Below, one piece after another: positions 1 through 8,510 of a DNA stretch of 23,926 bases. The translations under genes and the position numbers were made by a program. How positions within the stretch are numbered: position 1 is the stretch's first letter; each line of letters opens with the position of its first letter. The DNA lies in contig QHMQ01000110.1 in assembly GCA_003217835.1 (NCBI GenBank), positions 1 to 23,926 of the forward strand. The letters are read 5' to 3'. The stretch comes from Verrucomicrobiota bacterium. GTDB taxonomy: Bacteria > Verrucomicrobiota > Verrucomicrobiia > Chthoniobacterales > UBA10450. A model generated the notes under the pieces. That model saw only the letters and a list, made by a program, of their open reading frames with translations. It was not told the origin of the DNA and searched no databases.

Positions 1-344
1 CGCATGATGGCGGCAAGCGCCTCCGCCCGCCGCACGGCCGGTTTCGCGAAATCACGCGCGCTCAAAAGGATCGGATTGTTGATCGTGATCGCAGAGGAAA
101 AGACAATGAGATCGGCGTCGCTGGCGTCGTCCGCATGATGGTTCTCGTGAAAACGCAAACCGAGCCGTTGCAATCGATCCGTCTCCACGGTGCTGGCTTT
201 GTCGGAGCCGCTAACCTGGTGCCCAAGCTCGAGCAAAAGTGCGGCGAGACCGCTCATCCCGCTGCCGGCCACGCCGACAAGATGAATCTTATGATGCTCA
301 CGCGTGAGCAATTTCGGAAGGTCAAGCTCAGAAGCGTGCTTCAT
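1..344 (-). CDS. murC: UDP-N-acetylmuramate--L-alanine ligase, N-terminal part (runs off left edge)
   Basis: MurC adds L-alanine to UDP-MurNAc with ATP, the first peptide step of cytoplasmic peptidoglycan precursor synthesis. Only about 114 codons are inside the window. Reading from ATG at 344, the protein starts MKHASELDLPKLL and soon shows the Rossmann-type UDP-binding loop HLVGVAGSGMSGLA (about residues 21-34). It continues with SGSDKAS and DLIVFSSAI, all typical of the MurC N-terminal domain. The ATPase and C-terminal domains would lie to the left of the window. The start overlaps the end of murG by 17 bases, which suggests translational coupling at the distal end of the dcw operon. The identity is clear; the exact start is likely because upstream in-frame codons lie inside murG. 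Confidence 0.93.
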   Translation of the reverse strand, partial: MKHASELDLPKLLTREHHKIHLVGVAGSGMSGLAALLLELGHQVSGSDKASTVETDRLQRLGLRFHENHHADDASDADLIVFSSAITINNPILLSARDFAKPAVRRAEALAAIM

Positions 345-1425
345 GGGTCATATATTTCTCCATGGTTGTGACCATAAGACCGGCCGCATTTTTCGGCGCG
401 AGTTGCGAAGAATTCGCCGACATCTTCCGGATTCGCTCCGGGCTCTCGATCAACTCACGGATCTTGCGCGCGAGCAATTCGCCAGAGATCTCTGACTCTT
501 TCACCAGAATTGCCGCCTGAGCGCGCGCATAAATCTCTGCGTTGCGCGTCTGATGATCATCTGCCGCATAAGGAAACGGAATCAAAATGCCCGGCAGCGA
601 AAAAGCGGCGAACTCGGCAAGACTCGCCGCGCCGGCGCGTGCCACGAGAAGATCGGCGGCACTGTAAACTTCCTCCATTCGATGATGAAAAGCGGCGATG
701 TAGGCCGGGATTTTTTCGCGGCGATAATTATCCGCGACAAGACGCTCGTCGCGCGCTCCAGAAAGATGGATTACCTGCAGCAGCGCGTCGTGCAAAAACG
801 GCAGTGATTTGATGACCGCTTGATTGATTCCGCTGGCCCCTTGGCTGCCGCCCATTACGAGCAGCGTTGGCAAATCACCCCGCAGTCCGAGCCTTTGACG
901 CGCAACCTGCCGATCCAAAGGTTTCAGCTCCGTTCGGATCGGCGTGCCGGTGACTTCCGTGCGCGCTTTTGGAAAGAACGGCGCGCATTCCTTGAAGCCA
1001 AGCATGACAGCGCGCACCATGCGTGCGGTTAATCGATTCGCTTTTCCCGGAATGGCATTTGATTCGTGAATGAATGTCGAAACGCCGCGCATCCGCCCAG
1101 CCAGCAGGGGGGCAGTGGAAGTGAACCCGCCCATGCCAAGGACCACCTGCGGTTTGAATTTGCGATAGATGGATCGGCAAAGGGACAGGCTTTCGCAGAA
1201 GCGGCGAATGAAACCGAGAATCGCAGGCGAAAATGGTGAGGGTAATCCCACGGTCGGCAATTTCTCGAATTGAAAATTCGCGCGACCAGAAAGCGCCAGC
1301 GCGTCAATTTCTTTTTCTGAAACCAACAGCATGACTTCATGGCCGCGATCGCGAAGTACTTCGGCCACAGCGATGCCGGGGAAAAGATGCCCACCGGTGC
1401 CTCCACATGCGATTACTGCGTTCAT
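328..1425 (-). CDS. murG: UDP-GlcNAc:undecaprenyl-PP-MurNAc-pentapeptide GlcNAc transferase
   Basis: MurG converts lipid I to lipid II at the inner face of the cytoplasmic membrane, using UDP-GlcNAc (GT28 family, GT-B fold). From ATG at 1425 the protein is 365 residues, the usual length. Visible motifs are GGTGGHLFPG (8-17), HESNAIPGKANR (120-131), GGSQGA (192-197), RAGAASLAE (263-271) and the sugar-nucleotide-binding stretch PFPYAADDHQTRNA (283-296). The open frame extends 27 codons further upstream to 1506, into ftsW. I prefer 1425 because MNAVIACGGTGG is the standard family N-terminus and it leaves a 22-base gap after ftsW. No strong Shine-Dalgarno sequence is visible before this ATG, so coupling to ftsW translation is plausible. 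The 3' end overlaps murC. Confidence 0.96.
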   Translation of the reverse strand: MNAVIACGGTGGHLFPGIAVAEVLRDRGHEVMLLVSEKEIDALALSGRANFQFEKLPTVGLPSPFSPAILGFIRRFCESLSLCRSIYRKFKPQVVLGMGGFTSTAPLLAGRMRGVSTFIHESNAIPGKANRLTARMVRAVMLGFKECAPFFPKARTEVTGTPIRTELKPLDRQVARQRLGLRGDLPTLLVMGGSQGASGINQAVIKSLPFLHDALLQVIHLSGARDERLVADNYRREKIPAYIAAFHHRMEEVYSAADLLVARAGAASLAEFAAFSLPGILIPFPYAADDHQTRNAEIYARAQAAILVKESEISGELLARKIRELIESPERIRKMSANSSQLAPKNAAGLMVTTMEKYMTHEARF

Positions 1426-1447
1426 AAGTTGATTGTCGATCTTTGGC

Positions 1448-2608
1448 TTAAATCCGCGGCGCCATTCGAGCCTGCACGGTCGTGCGTTTCTTATGCGGTG
1501 GTTCAAGAATGGCCTGCCGATAGATATTCAGCAACAAACCGATCCCGAACAAACAAGTGACAAGATTCGAACCTCCGTAACTGATAAAGGGCAGCGGTAG
1601 ACCTTTGTTTGGCAGAAGCGACGTGGTCACCCCAATGTTCACCGCGGCCTGCAAAGCCAGAAGCGAAACAACGCCGCAGCCGAGGAGCAAACCGAAACGG
1701 TCCTTGGCATGAAGCGCGATCATGATCCCGCAAACAATGATGGTCGCAAACAAAAAGACTACGAGCAAACTGAACCGCAGACCGAGCTCTTCGCCGATAA
1801 TCGGAAAAATGAAATCTGTGTGCGCATAAGGCAGATAAAGCATCTTTTGGCGACCGTTACCCAAGCCAAGCCCTTCCATTCCACCGCTGCCCCAGGCAAT
1901 TAGGGCCTGCATCTGCTGCAAACCGGCATCTTCTTTGAAATCTTGGGGATGAAGAAAGGCAGAGAGTCGGCCCATTCGTTCCGACATTTGCGTAGCGAAA
2001 ACTAGAATAGCACCTAGGCCGACGAACGATATGATGCCTAGCCACAGGGTATTGGCTCCGGCGACGAACATCACGACAAAGGCGGTTGTTCCGAGCAAAG
2101 CCGTGGTCCCGAGATCGACTTCACCAAGAACAAGTCCAGCCAGCAAACTGACGATTGCGATCGGAATGAGGAAACCGTAAGTCACGTTATTGCCTGCTTT
2201 TTCGTACCGCGAAAACCAGGCAGCGAGGAAAAAGATCGCGGCGAGCTTTGCCAACTCCGAAGGCTGAAAAGTAAGTTGACCCAGTCCCACCCAGCGGCGC
2301 GAACCGTTGATTCGCATCCCCAGGGGCGGAAAATAGCAGAGCATCAGCGCGATCAGCGTGAGCGCAAACCAAAGCCACCATGTCCGCTGCCAGAAGTGGT
2401 AGTCGATCAACGCAACGAAGATGCAGACCACCAGTCCAATTCCGAACCAAATCGACTGCCTCTTGATGAAAAAATAAACGTCTCCATGGCTATCGAGCGC
2501 AAAGGCACTCGTGCTGAAAAGCATGACGATGCCGATAACGAGCAACCCCAGCACAGCCAGGAAAAGGATATAGGCGCTCTTACGATGCATGATCAATGGA
2601 GTGAGCAA
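1448..2608 (-). CDS. ftsW: Septal peptidoglycan polymerase FtsW (SEDS family)
   Basis: FtsW is the SEDS-family glycosyltransferase that polymerises lipid II at the septum together with FtsI. The 386-residue protein is highly hydrophobic, with about ten membrane segments. It carries RRWVGLGQLTFQPSELAK (104-121) and the SEDS signature PYAHTDFIFPIIGEELG (260-276), where D265 corresponds to the essential aspartate of the family. It ends with the FISYGGSNLV motif (341-350). Its place among mur genes in a dcw operon favours FtsW over RodA. The start could be M1 or M7 (MHRKSAYILF); both precede the first membrane helix. It begins 42 bases after the LysM-like gene and is followed by murG. Confidence 0.95.
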   Translation of the reverse strand: MLTPLIMHRKSAYILFLAVLGLLVIGIVMLFSTSAFALDSHGDVYFFIKRQSIWFGIGLVVCIFVALIDYHFWQRTWWLWFALTLIALMLCYFPPLGMRINGSRRWVGLGQLTFQPSELAKLAAIFFLAAWFSRYEKAGNNVTYGFLIPIAIVSLLAGLVLGEVDLGTTALLGTTAFVVMFVAGANTLWLGIISFVGLGAILVFATQMSERMGRLSAFLHPQDFKEDAGLQQMQALIAWGSGGMEGLGLGNGRQKMLYLPYAHTDFIFPIIGEELGLRFSLLVVFLFATIIVCGIMIALHAKDRFGLLLGCGVVSLLALQAAVNIGVTTSLLPNKGLPLPFISYGGSNLVTCLFGIGLLLNIYRQAILEPPHKKRTTVQARMAPRI

Positions 2609-2650
2609 AGCGCTTTCGGTAGGAAGCGCATCCGCAAGTCGAATCGTGCT

Positions 2651-3175
2651 TCACTCTTTCCTCGCTTTTGCTTTTGCGGTTTTGCTCGGAACCAGCAGCT
2701 TTTGTCCGATCTTCAACTTGCGCGGGTCCTCGATCTGGTTGAGCGCGAGCAGATCGTCATAAGAAACTTTTAGTTTCTTTGCGATCGTCACCTCTTTCGC
2801 CTGTTCGGCTGATTTCGCGCGCTCGTCTTTTGCGACGGATTTCGTATCACGCAGCGTGGTTTCCTTTTGCACCAGCGGAGATCGCCGATTCGAAGCATCC
2901 GAGTCGATTACGGGCGCAACGCTCGCGGTCGGATTGTTTTCCGTATTCATCGGAGCCCCCGCTATAAAGGAAGTCTGCCGCGTCTTAATCGCATTAAAGG
3001 CGATGATTCCAGAAACAGCCACCACGTGAAGAAGGAGAACGATCAGTAATGCCCGAGACAGCTTCATGTTTGGCTCCGACATCTCTTCGTATTCCACTTC
3101 GGCGGATGCGCCAACGGAGCGCCGCGCGGTTGCAGCCCGAAGTTTTTTGGGTTTGAGGAACTTTGGTATCTTCAT
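2651..3175 (-). CDS. Single-pass membrane protein with partial LysM-like C-terminus
   Basis: This 174-residue protein has a basic N-terminus (MKIPKFLKPKKLRAA) and one hydrophobic helix at about residues 38-62 (LSRALLIVLLLHVVAVSGII). A long charged, low-complexity stretch follows, then a C-terminal region resembling the second half of a LysM domain (VSYDDLLALNQIEDPRKL then KIGQKLLVP). The usual LysM opening (Y-x-V-x-x-GDTL) is not recognisable; EVTIAKKL stands in its place. The topology suggests a cytoplasmic N-terminus and a periplasmic tail that could touch glycan strands. The ATG overlaps the murD stop as ATGA, and ftsW follows 42 bases on, so it is a full dcw operon member. I infer a role in septal wall synthesis from context only. 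Confidence 0.8.
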   Translation of the reverse strand: MKIPKFLKPKKLRAATARRSVGASAEVEYEEMSEPNMKLSRALLIVLLLHVVAVSGIIAFNAIKTRQTSFIAGAPMNTENNPTASVAPVIDSDASNRRSPLVQKETTLRDTKSVAKDERAKSAEQAKEVTIAKKLKVSYDDLLALNQIEDPRKLKIGQKLLVPSKTAKAKARKE

Positions 3176-4509
3176 GGTTCTGGCGGGGGCAGAGCTTGCA
3201 CGAGGGCGCGAAATTGATCGCCGCGATCTGCATAGCTTTTGAACATGTCGAAGGACGATGTACCGGGGGAAAAAAGAACAACTTCGCCGGGCTCAGCTAG
3301 TGCGTGGGCGCGTTCAACTGCATCCGCGAGCGAGCTCGCGATTTCGGACTTGATCACGCCGTTCCAGGAACGCTTGATGCTCTCGGCCATTTCGCCGATC
3401 AAGATTGTCGATTTAGCGCTTCCTTTTACCAGGGATCGAAGCGGATCAAAGGTGAAGCCTTTGTCCTTGCCGCCAGCAATGAGGATGACTGGTTTGGTTT
3501 GCGCACGCAGCGCTTTCTCCACCGCGTCGAGATTTGTCGCTTTGGAATCGTTCACGTACACGACCCCGCCGACTTCGCGCACAAATTCGCAACGGTGCGG
3601 ACGTGGCTCATAAGCGCAGAGCGGCGGCACCATCTGCCGAAACGACAACCCTCGCGCTAGGCCGACAGCGAGCGCCGCCATCAAGTTCTCGATGTTATGC
3701 AGGCCCCGCAATTTGGTATCGGACAACCGGAGCGCGGCTTTATTTTCATAAACGATTGCACCTTCGAAGAGTCGAAGATCCGCCTGATCGACATAAGCGC
3801 TAAACGTGATTGTCCGTGCGCGAAGCGCAGGTAGTGTTTCAACCGCATTAGTAACCGCGACATCATCGGGTGTCTGATTTTCAAAAATGCGCAACTTGGC
3901 CGCTCGATAATCAGCTACCGAGCGATAACGGTCGAGATGGTCGGGAGCGAAGTTGAGCCAGAGACTGATCGATGGCCGAAAGGTCTTGATCGTTTCAAGT
4001 TGGAATGAGCTTACTTCAACCGTGAGCACGTCGAATTGCTTCTTCTCACGCGCCACTTCGGAAAGTGGTTTGCCGATATTGCCGCAGGCGATTGTTCGCT
4101 GCCCGCACGCGTTCAACATCTGAGCGAGCAGTTCAGTCGTCGTCGTCTTGCCGTTCGTGCCCGTGACGGCGATGATTGGAATTTCACAGGATCGCCAACC
4201 AAGTTCGAGTTCACCGATCATGGGGATCTGGCGCTCGGAAAAGTTCCGCGCCAGTCGAGAAGCCGGATCGATGCCCGGACTTAAGACAACCATTTCGTAA
4301 TTGGATGAATCTTCATCCGCCGCCGCCCCACCGATCACGCGAACGCCTTGTGACAGCAGATTATCAATGGTGGACTTGAGTAAGTTCTTTTCCTCAGCGT
4401 TATCGAGAACAGTCACCTGGGCGGCGTCCTCCGACCTGAGCAAGAGCGCGGCGGCGCTCCCACTTAAGCCTGCTCCAAGAACGGCGATATTCTGATTTTT
4501 GTAGCGCAA
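3172..4509 (-). CDS. murD: UDP-N-acetylmuramoyl-L-alanine--D-glutamate ligase
   Basis: MurD adds D-glutamate to UDP-MurNAc-L-Ala with ATP in the cytoplasm. The 445-residue length is normal. The N-terminal UDP-binding loop is IAVLGAGLSGSAAALLL (8-24) and the ATP loop is VTGTNGKTTTTELLAQ (115-130). Later landmarks are the HNIENLMAALA helix, VYVNDSKATNLDAVEKAL and LIAGGKDKG. The C-terminus LFSPGTSSFDMFKSYADRGD is characteristic of MurD as opposed to other Mur ligases. It begins 3 bases after the mraY stop, and its own stop overlaps the LysM-like gene by 4 bases (3172-3175), so translation is probably coupled both ways. Confidence 0.97.
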   Translation of the reverse strand: MRYKNQNIAVLGAGLSGSAAALLLRSEDAAQVTVLDNAEEKNLLKSTIDNLLSQGVRVIGGAAADEDSSNYEMVVLSPGIDPASRLARNFSERQIPMIGELELGWRSCEIPIIAVTGTNGKTTTTELLAQMLNACGQRTIACGNIGKPLSEVAREKKQFDVLTVEVSSFQLETIKTFRPSISLWLNFAPDHLDRYRSVADYRAAKLRIFENQTPDDVAVTNAVETLPALRARTITFSAYVDQADLRLFEGAIVYENKAALRLSDTKLRGLHNIENLMAALAVGLARGLSFRQMVPPLCAYEPRPHRCEFVREVGGVVYVNDSKATNLDAVEKALRAQTKPVILIAGGKDKGFTFDPLRSLVKGSAKSTILIGEMAESIKRSWNGVIKSEIASSLADAVERAHALAEPGEVVLFSPGTSSFDMFKSYADRGDQFRALVQALPPPEP

Positions 4510-4512
4510 CTA

Positions 4513-5613
4513 TTACCTCAATTTCAATGTCGCCAAACCGAGTAAGGCGAAGATGATCGAAAGAATCCAAAACCGAACGATGACCGTGTTTTCCTTCCAA
4601 CCCGTCAGTTCGAAATGGTGATGAAGCGGAGACATGACAAAAATCCGTCTGCCCGTCAGTTTGAAACTTATTACCTGCAAAATCACTGAGACCGCTTCGA
4701 TGACGAACATGCCGCCAACGACGATTAAGAGCAGTTCCTGTTTACAACAGATCGCGACGACGCCGATCATCCCGCCGATGGCGAGCGATCCGGTATCTCC
4801 CATGAAGACTTTGGCCGGGTGACAGTTGAACCAAAGAAAGCCGAGACCCGCTCCAACCAATGCGGAACAAACGACGGTGAGCTCTCCAGCAAAGGGATAA
4901 AATGGGACCTGCAAGTATTCCGCAATCCGGAAATTTCCAGCGGCATAAGAAAGCAGCGCGTACCCGAACGCCACCGTGATTGTGCAACCAATCGCGAGGC
5001 CATCGAGCCCGTCAGTCAAGTTGACCGCGTTCGAGGAGCCGACAATGACGAGCGCAAAAAAGACAAATGTAAACCAGCTCATATTGGCGATGACTGGTGC
5101 TTTGACAAACGGCACGTAAAGTGACCGTGCCTGCACTTCCAGCAACGGACTGCTTAGGAAAACGCTCGTAACGACGGCCGCGAGAGCTATTTGGGAAACC
5201 AGTTTGAGCCGACCGCTGATGCCCTCGGACTTTTTCTTAGTGACCTTGAGGTAATCATCAACGAATCCGAGGGCGCCGAGATAAATCATGCTGAACAAGG
5301 CGAGCCAAACGAAGCGATTGTCAGGACGGGCCCAGATAAAGCTTGATACAAAAACCGCTCCAATAATGAGCACGCCTCCCATCGTTGGCGTCCCTTGCTT
5401 CCCGCCGTGCAACTCTGCAAGACGATGAACTTCTGCCGCGGCCCGAATTGGTTGTCCCAGCTTCAGTGCGATCAGCGTTCGAATAATGAAATTTCCGAAA
5501 ATCAGCGTGACTAGGAAAGCCGTCACCGCCGCCGCGACAGCTCGGAATGTGACATAAAAGAAAACGTTGAACCCGATAAACTGGTCGCTCAGGCGATGGA
5601 GGTAGTACATCAT
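4513..5613 (-). CDS. mraY: Phospho-N-acetylmuramoyl-pentapeptide transferase
   Basis: MraY transfers phospho-MurNAc-pentapeptide to undecaprenyl phosphate, forming lipid I; it is an integral membrane enzyme with about ten helices. The 366-residue product shows HGGKQGTPTMGGVLI (69-83), the Mg-binding DD pair in GFVDDYLKV (D119, D120), NLTDGLDGLAIG (198-209), VFMGDTGSLAIGG (269-281, D273) and the histidine loop SPLHHHFELTGWKE (328-341). All family-diagnostic elements are present. The ATG overlaps the murF stop as ATGA (5610-5613), and murD follows after 3 bases. Confidence 0.97.
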   Translation of the reverse strand: MMYYLHRLSDQFIGFNVFFYVTFRAVAAAVTAFLVTLIFGNFIIRTLIALKLGQPIRAAAEVHRLAELHGGKQGTPTMGGVLIIGAVFVSSFIWARPDNRFVWLALFSMIYLGALGFVDDYLKVTKKKSEGISGRLKLVSQIALAAVVTSVFLSSPLLEVQARSLYVPFVKAPVIANMSWFTFVFFALVIVGSSNAVNLTDGLDGLAIGCTITVAFGYALLSYAAGNFRIAEYLQVPFYPFAGELTVVCSALVGAGLGFLWFNCHPAKVFMGDTGSLAIGGMIGVVAICCKQELLLIVVGGMFVIEAVSVILQVISFKLTGRRIFVMSPLHHHFELTGWKENTVIVRFWILSIIFALLGLATLKLR

Positions 5614-7004
5614 GGCGCTACCCCGACGGCGAATGGCCGGTTGCCGAATTCCTCCATCACGAGTTCCGTTCGCGCAGCGCGGCTGCCCTTAATCAGGACC
5701 AGATCACCTGGCTCTGCGATCTCGGCCAAAATTTCCGCGGCTTCACTTGTCGATGTAACCGCTCTGGTTTTTTCCAAACCGGCACGTCCCGCCGCGCGAA
5801 CAATCGCGGCTGCCACCTTCCCGATCGCGATCAGGTAATCGACGCGGAGGGCAGCGGCCGTCTCGCCAACTTCCAGGTGACCGCGCTCCGATTCATCACC
5901 CAGCTCTCTCATTTCTCCGAGCACAGCGATACGTTTTCCATCCGCATCCAGTTCCACTAGCGTCCGCAATGCCGCTTTCATGGAATCAGGATTTGCGTTG
6001 TAGCTATCGTCGATAAACTGCACGCCGTGAATTTCCTTGATCTGCAAACGCGCCTTCGTGAGTGGAGCAGCAGCCAAACCGGCGGCGCAATCCTCGAGCG
6101 AGAGACCAAAGATGCGACCGGCGGCTACGCCCAGCAGCGCGTTTTGCACCATATGTAAGCCAGGCACCGGTAACTGGGCGCGGCAGCGATGCGCACCCTC
6201 AAGGATCGTGAAATCGGTGCCGTTCGCGCTCTGCGTAATTTCGCTTGCGCGAACTGTCCCCTCGGTCGTACCGGCGAGGACTATTTTGGCAGAAGTACGC
6301 GGTGCAATGCTTTTACTGAATGGATCGTCCGCATTTAGAATGACGGTTCCCTCGGGGCCAACGGCTTGCGCAAGCGCACCTTTCTCGGCTGCAATCGCTT
6401 CGCGCGATCCCATGAATTCGATATGGGCAACACCAACGTTCGTAATGATGGCGGCGTCGGGCGCAGCCAGCTTCGCCAATACCGCGACCTCGCCCGGATG
6501 ATTCATTCCGATCTCCCAAACAGCGACTTCATCCTGTGATGTCGCCTCCAAAATTGTCCGAGGAAGCCCAACATGATTGTTGAAATTACCCTGCGTTTTT
6601 GTAACGCGGAAACGACGGCCAAGAACCGCCGCAGTGAAATCTTTCGTGCTCGTCTTGCCGTTGCTTCCCGTAATCGCGACCACCTTAAGCAATAGTGACT
6701 TCCTGTAATTAGCCGCCAGGTTTTGGTACGCCTGTAAAGTATCTTCCGTTCGGATGAGCGTGAAATTCTCTGGAATTTTTCCCATCCAATTAGAATCCAC
6801 AATCGCCCCGGCCGCCCCGGCTTTTGCCACGGATTCAACGAAATTGTGCGCATCGAAATTTTCGCCGCGCAAAGCGACGAATAATTCGCCACGTTTCAGC
6901 GTGCGCGAATCGGTGCTGATCTTGTCGATCGAGACTTTTCCGTCTCCAGACGAAACCGCAGCACCGGCAAACTCAGCAATTTGAAAGATCGACAGTCGAT
7001 TCAT
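5610..7004 (-). CDS. murF: UDP-MurNAc-tripeptide--D-alanyl-D-alanine ligase
   Basis: MurF attaches D-Ala-D-Ala to UDP-MurNAc-tripeptide, completing the pentapeptide in the cytoplasm. The product is 464 residues. The ATP loop is ITGSNGKTSTKDF (111-123), followed by TKTQGNFNNHVGLP, a motif typical of MurF. VWEIGMNHPGE and IDDSYNANPDSMKAAL mark the middle and C-terminal domains. The N-terminal MurF fold includes STDSRTLKRGELFVALRGENFDAH split over residues 30-53. The gene overlaps murE upstream (7001-7004) and mraY downstream (5610-5613), each by ATGA. A separate D-Ala-D-Ala ligase gene (ddl) is not in this window. Confidence 0.97.
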   Translation of the reverse strand: MNRLSIFQIAEFAGAAVSSGDGKVSIDKISTDSRTLKRGELFVALRGENFDAHNFVESVAKAGAAGAIVDSNWMGKIPENFTLIRTEDTLQAYQNLAANYRKSLLLKVVAITGSNGKTSTKDFTAAVLGRRFRVTKTQGNFNNHVGLPRTILEATSQDEVAVWEIGMNHPGEVAVLAKLAAPDAAIITNVGVAHIEFMGSREAIAAEKGALAQAVGPEGTVILNADDPFSKSIAPRTSAKIVLAGTTEGTVRASEITQSANGTDFTILEGAHRCRAQLPVPGLHMVQNALLGVAAGRIFGLSLEDCAAGLAAAPLTKARLQIKEIHGVQFIDDSYNANPDSMKAALRTLVELDADGKRIAVLGEMRELGDESERGHLEVGETAAALRVDYLIAIGKVAAAIVRAAGRAGLEKTRAVTSTSEAAEILAEIAEPGDLVLIKGSRAARTELVMEEFGNRPFAVGVAP

Positions 7005-8482
7005 GAGAACTCCATTGGATGGTCCTCGATTGCGCGCCGCGCGACTTGAATATCGTCGAACGGGACGGTGTGATCGGCAAACTCTTGATAATTTTCGTGC
7101 CCTTTGCCCGCGATCAACACAATGTCGCGCGGCTGCGCCAGCGCAATGGCGCGACCAATCGCCGCCATTCGATCGACAATTTTTTCGTAATGAGTCGAGC
7201 GATAACCTTTTTCGATTTCAGCGATAATGGCACCTGGATCTTCTTTGCGCGGATTATCGGAAGTGATAATCGCATAATCAGCATGCTGATCCACCATTTC
7301 ACCCATCAGCGGACGCTTTTGGCGGTCACGATCGCCGCCGCATCCAAAAACGACAACCAACCGATGCGGTTCGAGTTCACGCAAAGTTTTAAGAACATTC
7401 CGAAGCGCGTCCGGGGTGTGCGCATAATCGACGAAGACCTGAAACTGTCGCTTCGCCGGAACTATTTCCAAACGTCCCGGTACTTGGGGCGACTTACCAA
7501 GGCTGAGGACTGCGTCGCGTAGATTAATTCCCAGAGCGTTCGACGCCGCTAGCGCTGCCACTGAGTTTGCGACGTTAAACCGACCGATCAACGGGACACG
7601 AACCAGATAACTCTTGCCACCGGCATCGAGTTGATAGGAAGTACCGCTAAACTCCACCCGGTAGTTCGAGGCGCGAAAATCCGCACGCGCTCCCATTCCA
7701 TAGGTAACGATCGCAACGCGCTTGTCGATCTTGTTGAGCAGTTGTTCGCCATAGCGGTCATTGACGTTAACAACCGCGATGGGCTTCCGTTTTTTTTGTT
7801 GGTTCCCGAGTTGTGTGAAGAGCTTCGCTTTGGAATCGAAGTAGCTCTCCATCGTGCCATGAAAATCGAGATGATCCTGGGTGAGATTGGTGAAGACAGC
7901 GACATCCCATTCAAGACCGCGGGTGCGGTCCTGCGCGAGCGCGTGTGAAGAAACTTCCATCGCCGCAGCTCGACAACCGGCGTTCACGATTTGCGCAAGC
8001 AGCTCCTGTAGATCAAGCGATTCCGGCGTCGTCCGAATGGCTGGCAAAACGCGTTCACCGATTTCGTAGCGCACGGTTCCGATCAAGCCGCAACGGAGGC
8101 CAGTTTTTTCACAGATGTGCTTGATGAGAAAGGTAGTGGTCGTTTTCCCATTTGTGCCCGTGACCGCCGCTAGTTTTAATCTGTCCCCGGGTCGTCCGTA
8201 AAAGACCCTGGAAAGATCAGCGAGTGCAGTTCGCGAGTTCTCCACAACGAGACAGGTGGCGCGCGGATATTTTTCCTCGCGCTCCGCCACGATCACCGAA
8301 GCGCCTTTCTCGATGGCTTGGGCAATGAATTGGTGGCCGTCGCTCTTTCCACCCCGCAGTGCCACGAACAGGCCATTCCTTTGCGCCCGCCGCGAGTCAT
8401 ACGCGATGCTTTCCACTGGGCGATCAAGTGTGCCGATGATTTGGCGAACTGGAATCCCGTCGACGAGAGTTTTGAGCTGCAT
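7001..8482 (-). CDS. murE: UDP-MurNAc-L-Ala-D-Glu--meso-diaminopimelate ligase
   Basis: MurE adds the third amino acid of the stem peptide. The 493-residue protein has the N-terminal SIAYDSRRAQRNGLFVALRG (25-44), the ATP loop VTGTNGKTTTTFLIKH (107-122), EVSSHALAQDR (176-186) and FTNLTQDHLDFHGTMESYF (197-215). The likely carbamylated lysine is K218. The C-terminal DNPRKEDP (409-416) is the motif associated with meso-diaminopimelate specificity rather than lysine, which indicates Gram-negative-type peptidoglycan. The start is 28 bases after the ftsI stop; the end overlaps murF by 4 bases. Confidence 0.97.
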   Translation of the reverse strand: MQLKTLVDGIPVRQIIGTLDRPVESIAYDSRRAQRNGLFVALRGGKSDGHQFIAQAIEKGASVIVAEREEKYPRATCLVVENSRTALADLSRVFYGRPGDRLKLAAVTGTNGKTTTTFLIKHICEKTGLRCGLIGTVRYEIGERVLPAIRTTPESLDLQELLAQIVNAGCRAAAMEVSSHALAQDRTRGLEWDVAVFTNLTQDHLDFHGTMESYFDSKAKLFTQLGNQQKKRKPIAVVNVNDRYGEQLLNKIDKRVAIVTYGMGARADFRASNYRVEFSGTSYQLDAGGKSYLVRVPLIGRFNVANSVAALAASNALGINLRDAVLSLGKSPQVPGRLEIVPAKRQFQVFVDYAHTPDALRNVLKTLRELEPHRLVVVFGCGGDRDRQKRPLMGEMVDQHADYAIITSDNPRKEDPGAIIAEIEKGYRSTHYEKIVDRMAAIGRAIALAQPRDIVLIAGKGHENYQEFADHTVPFDDIQVARRAIEDHPMEFS

Positions 8483-8510
8483 GAGGTTTCAACATGCCGG
8501 CCTAAGGCGT

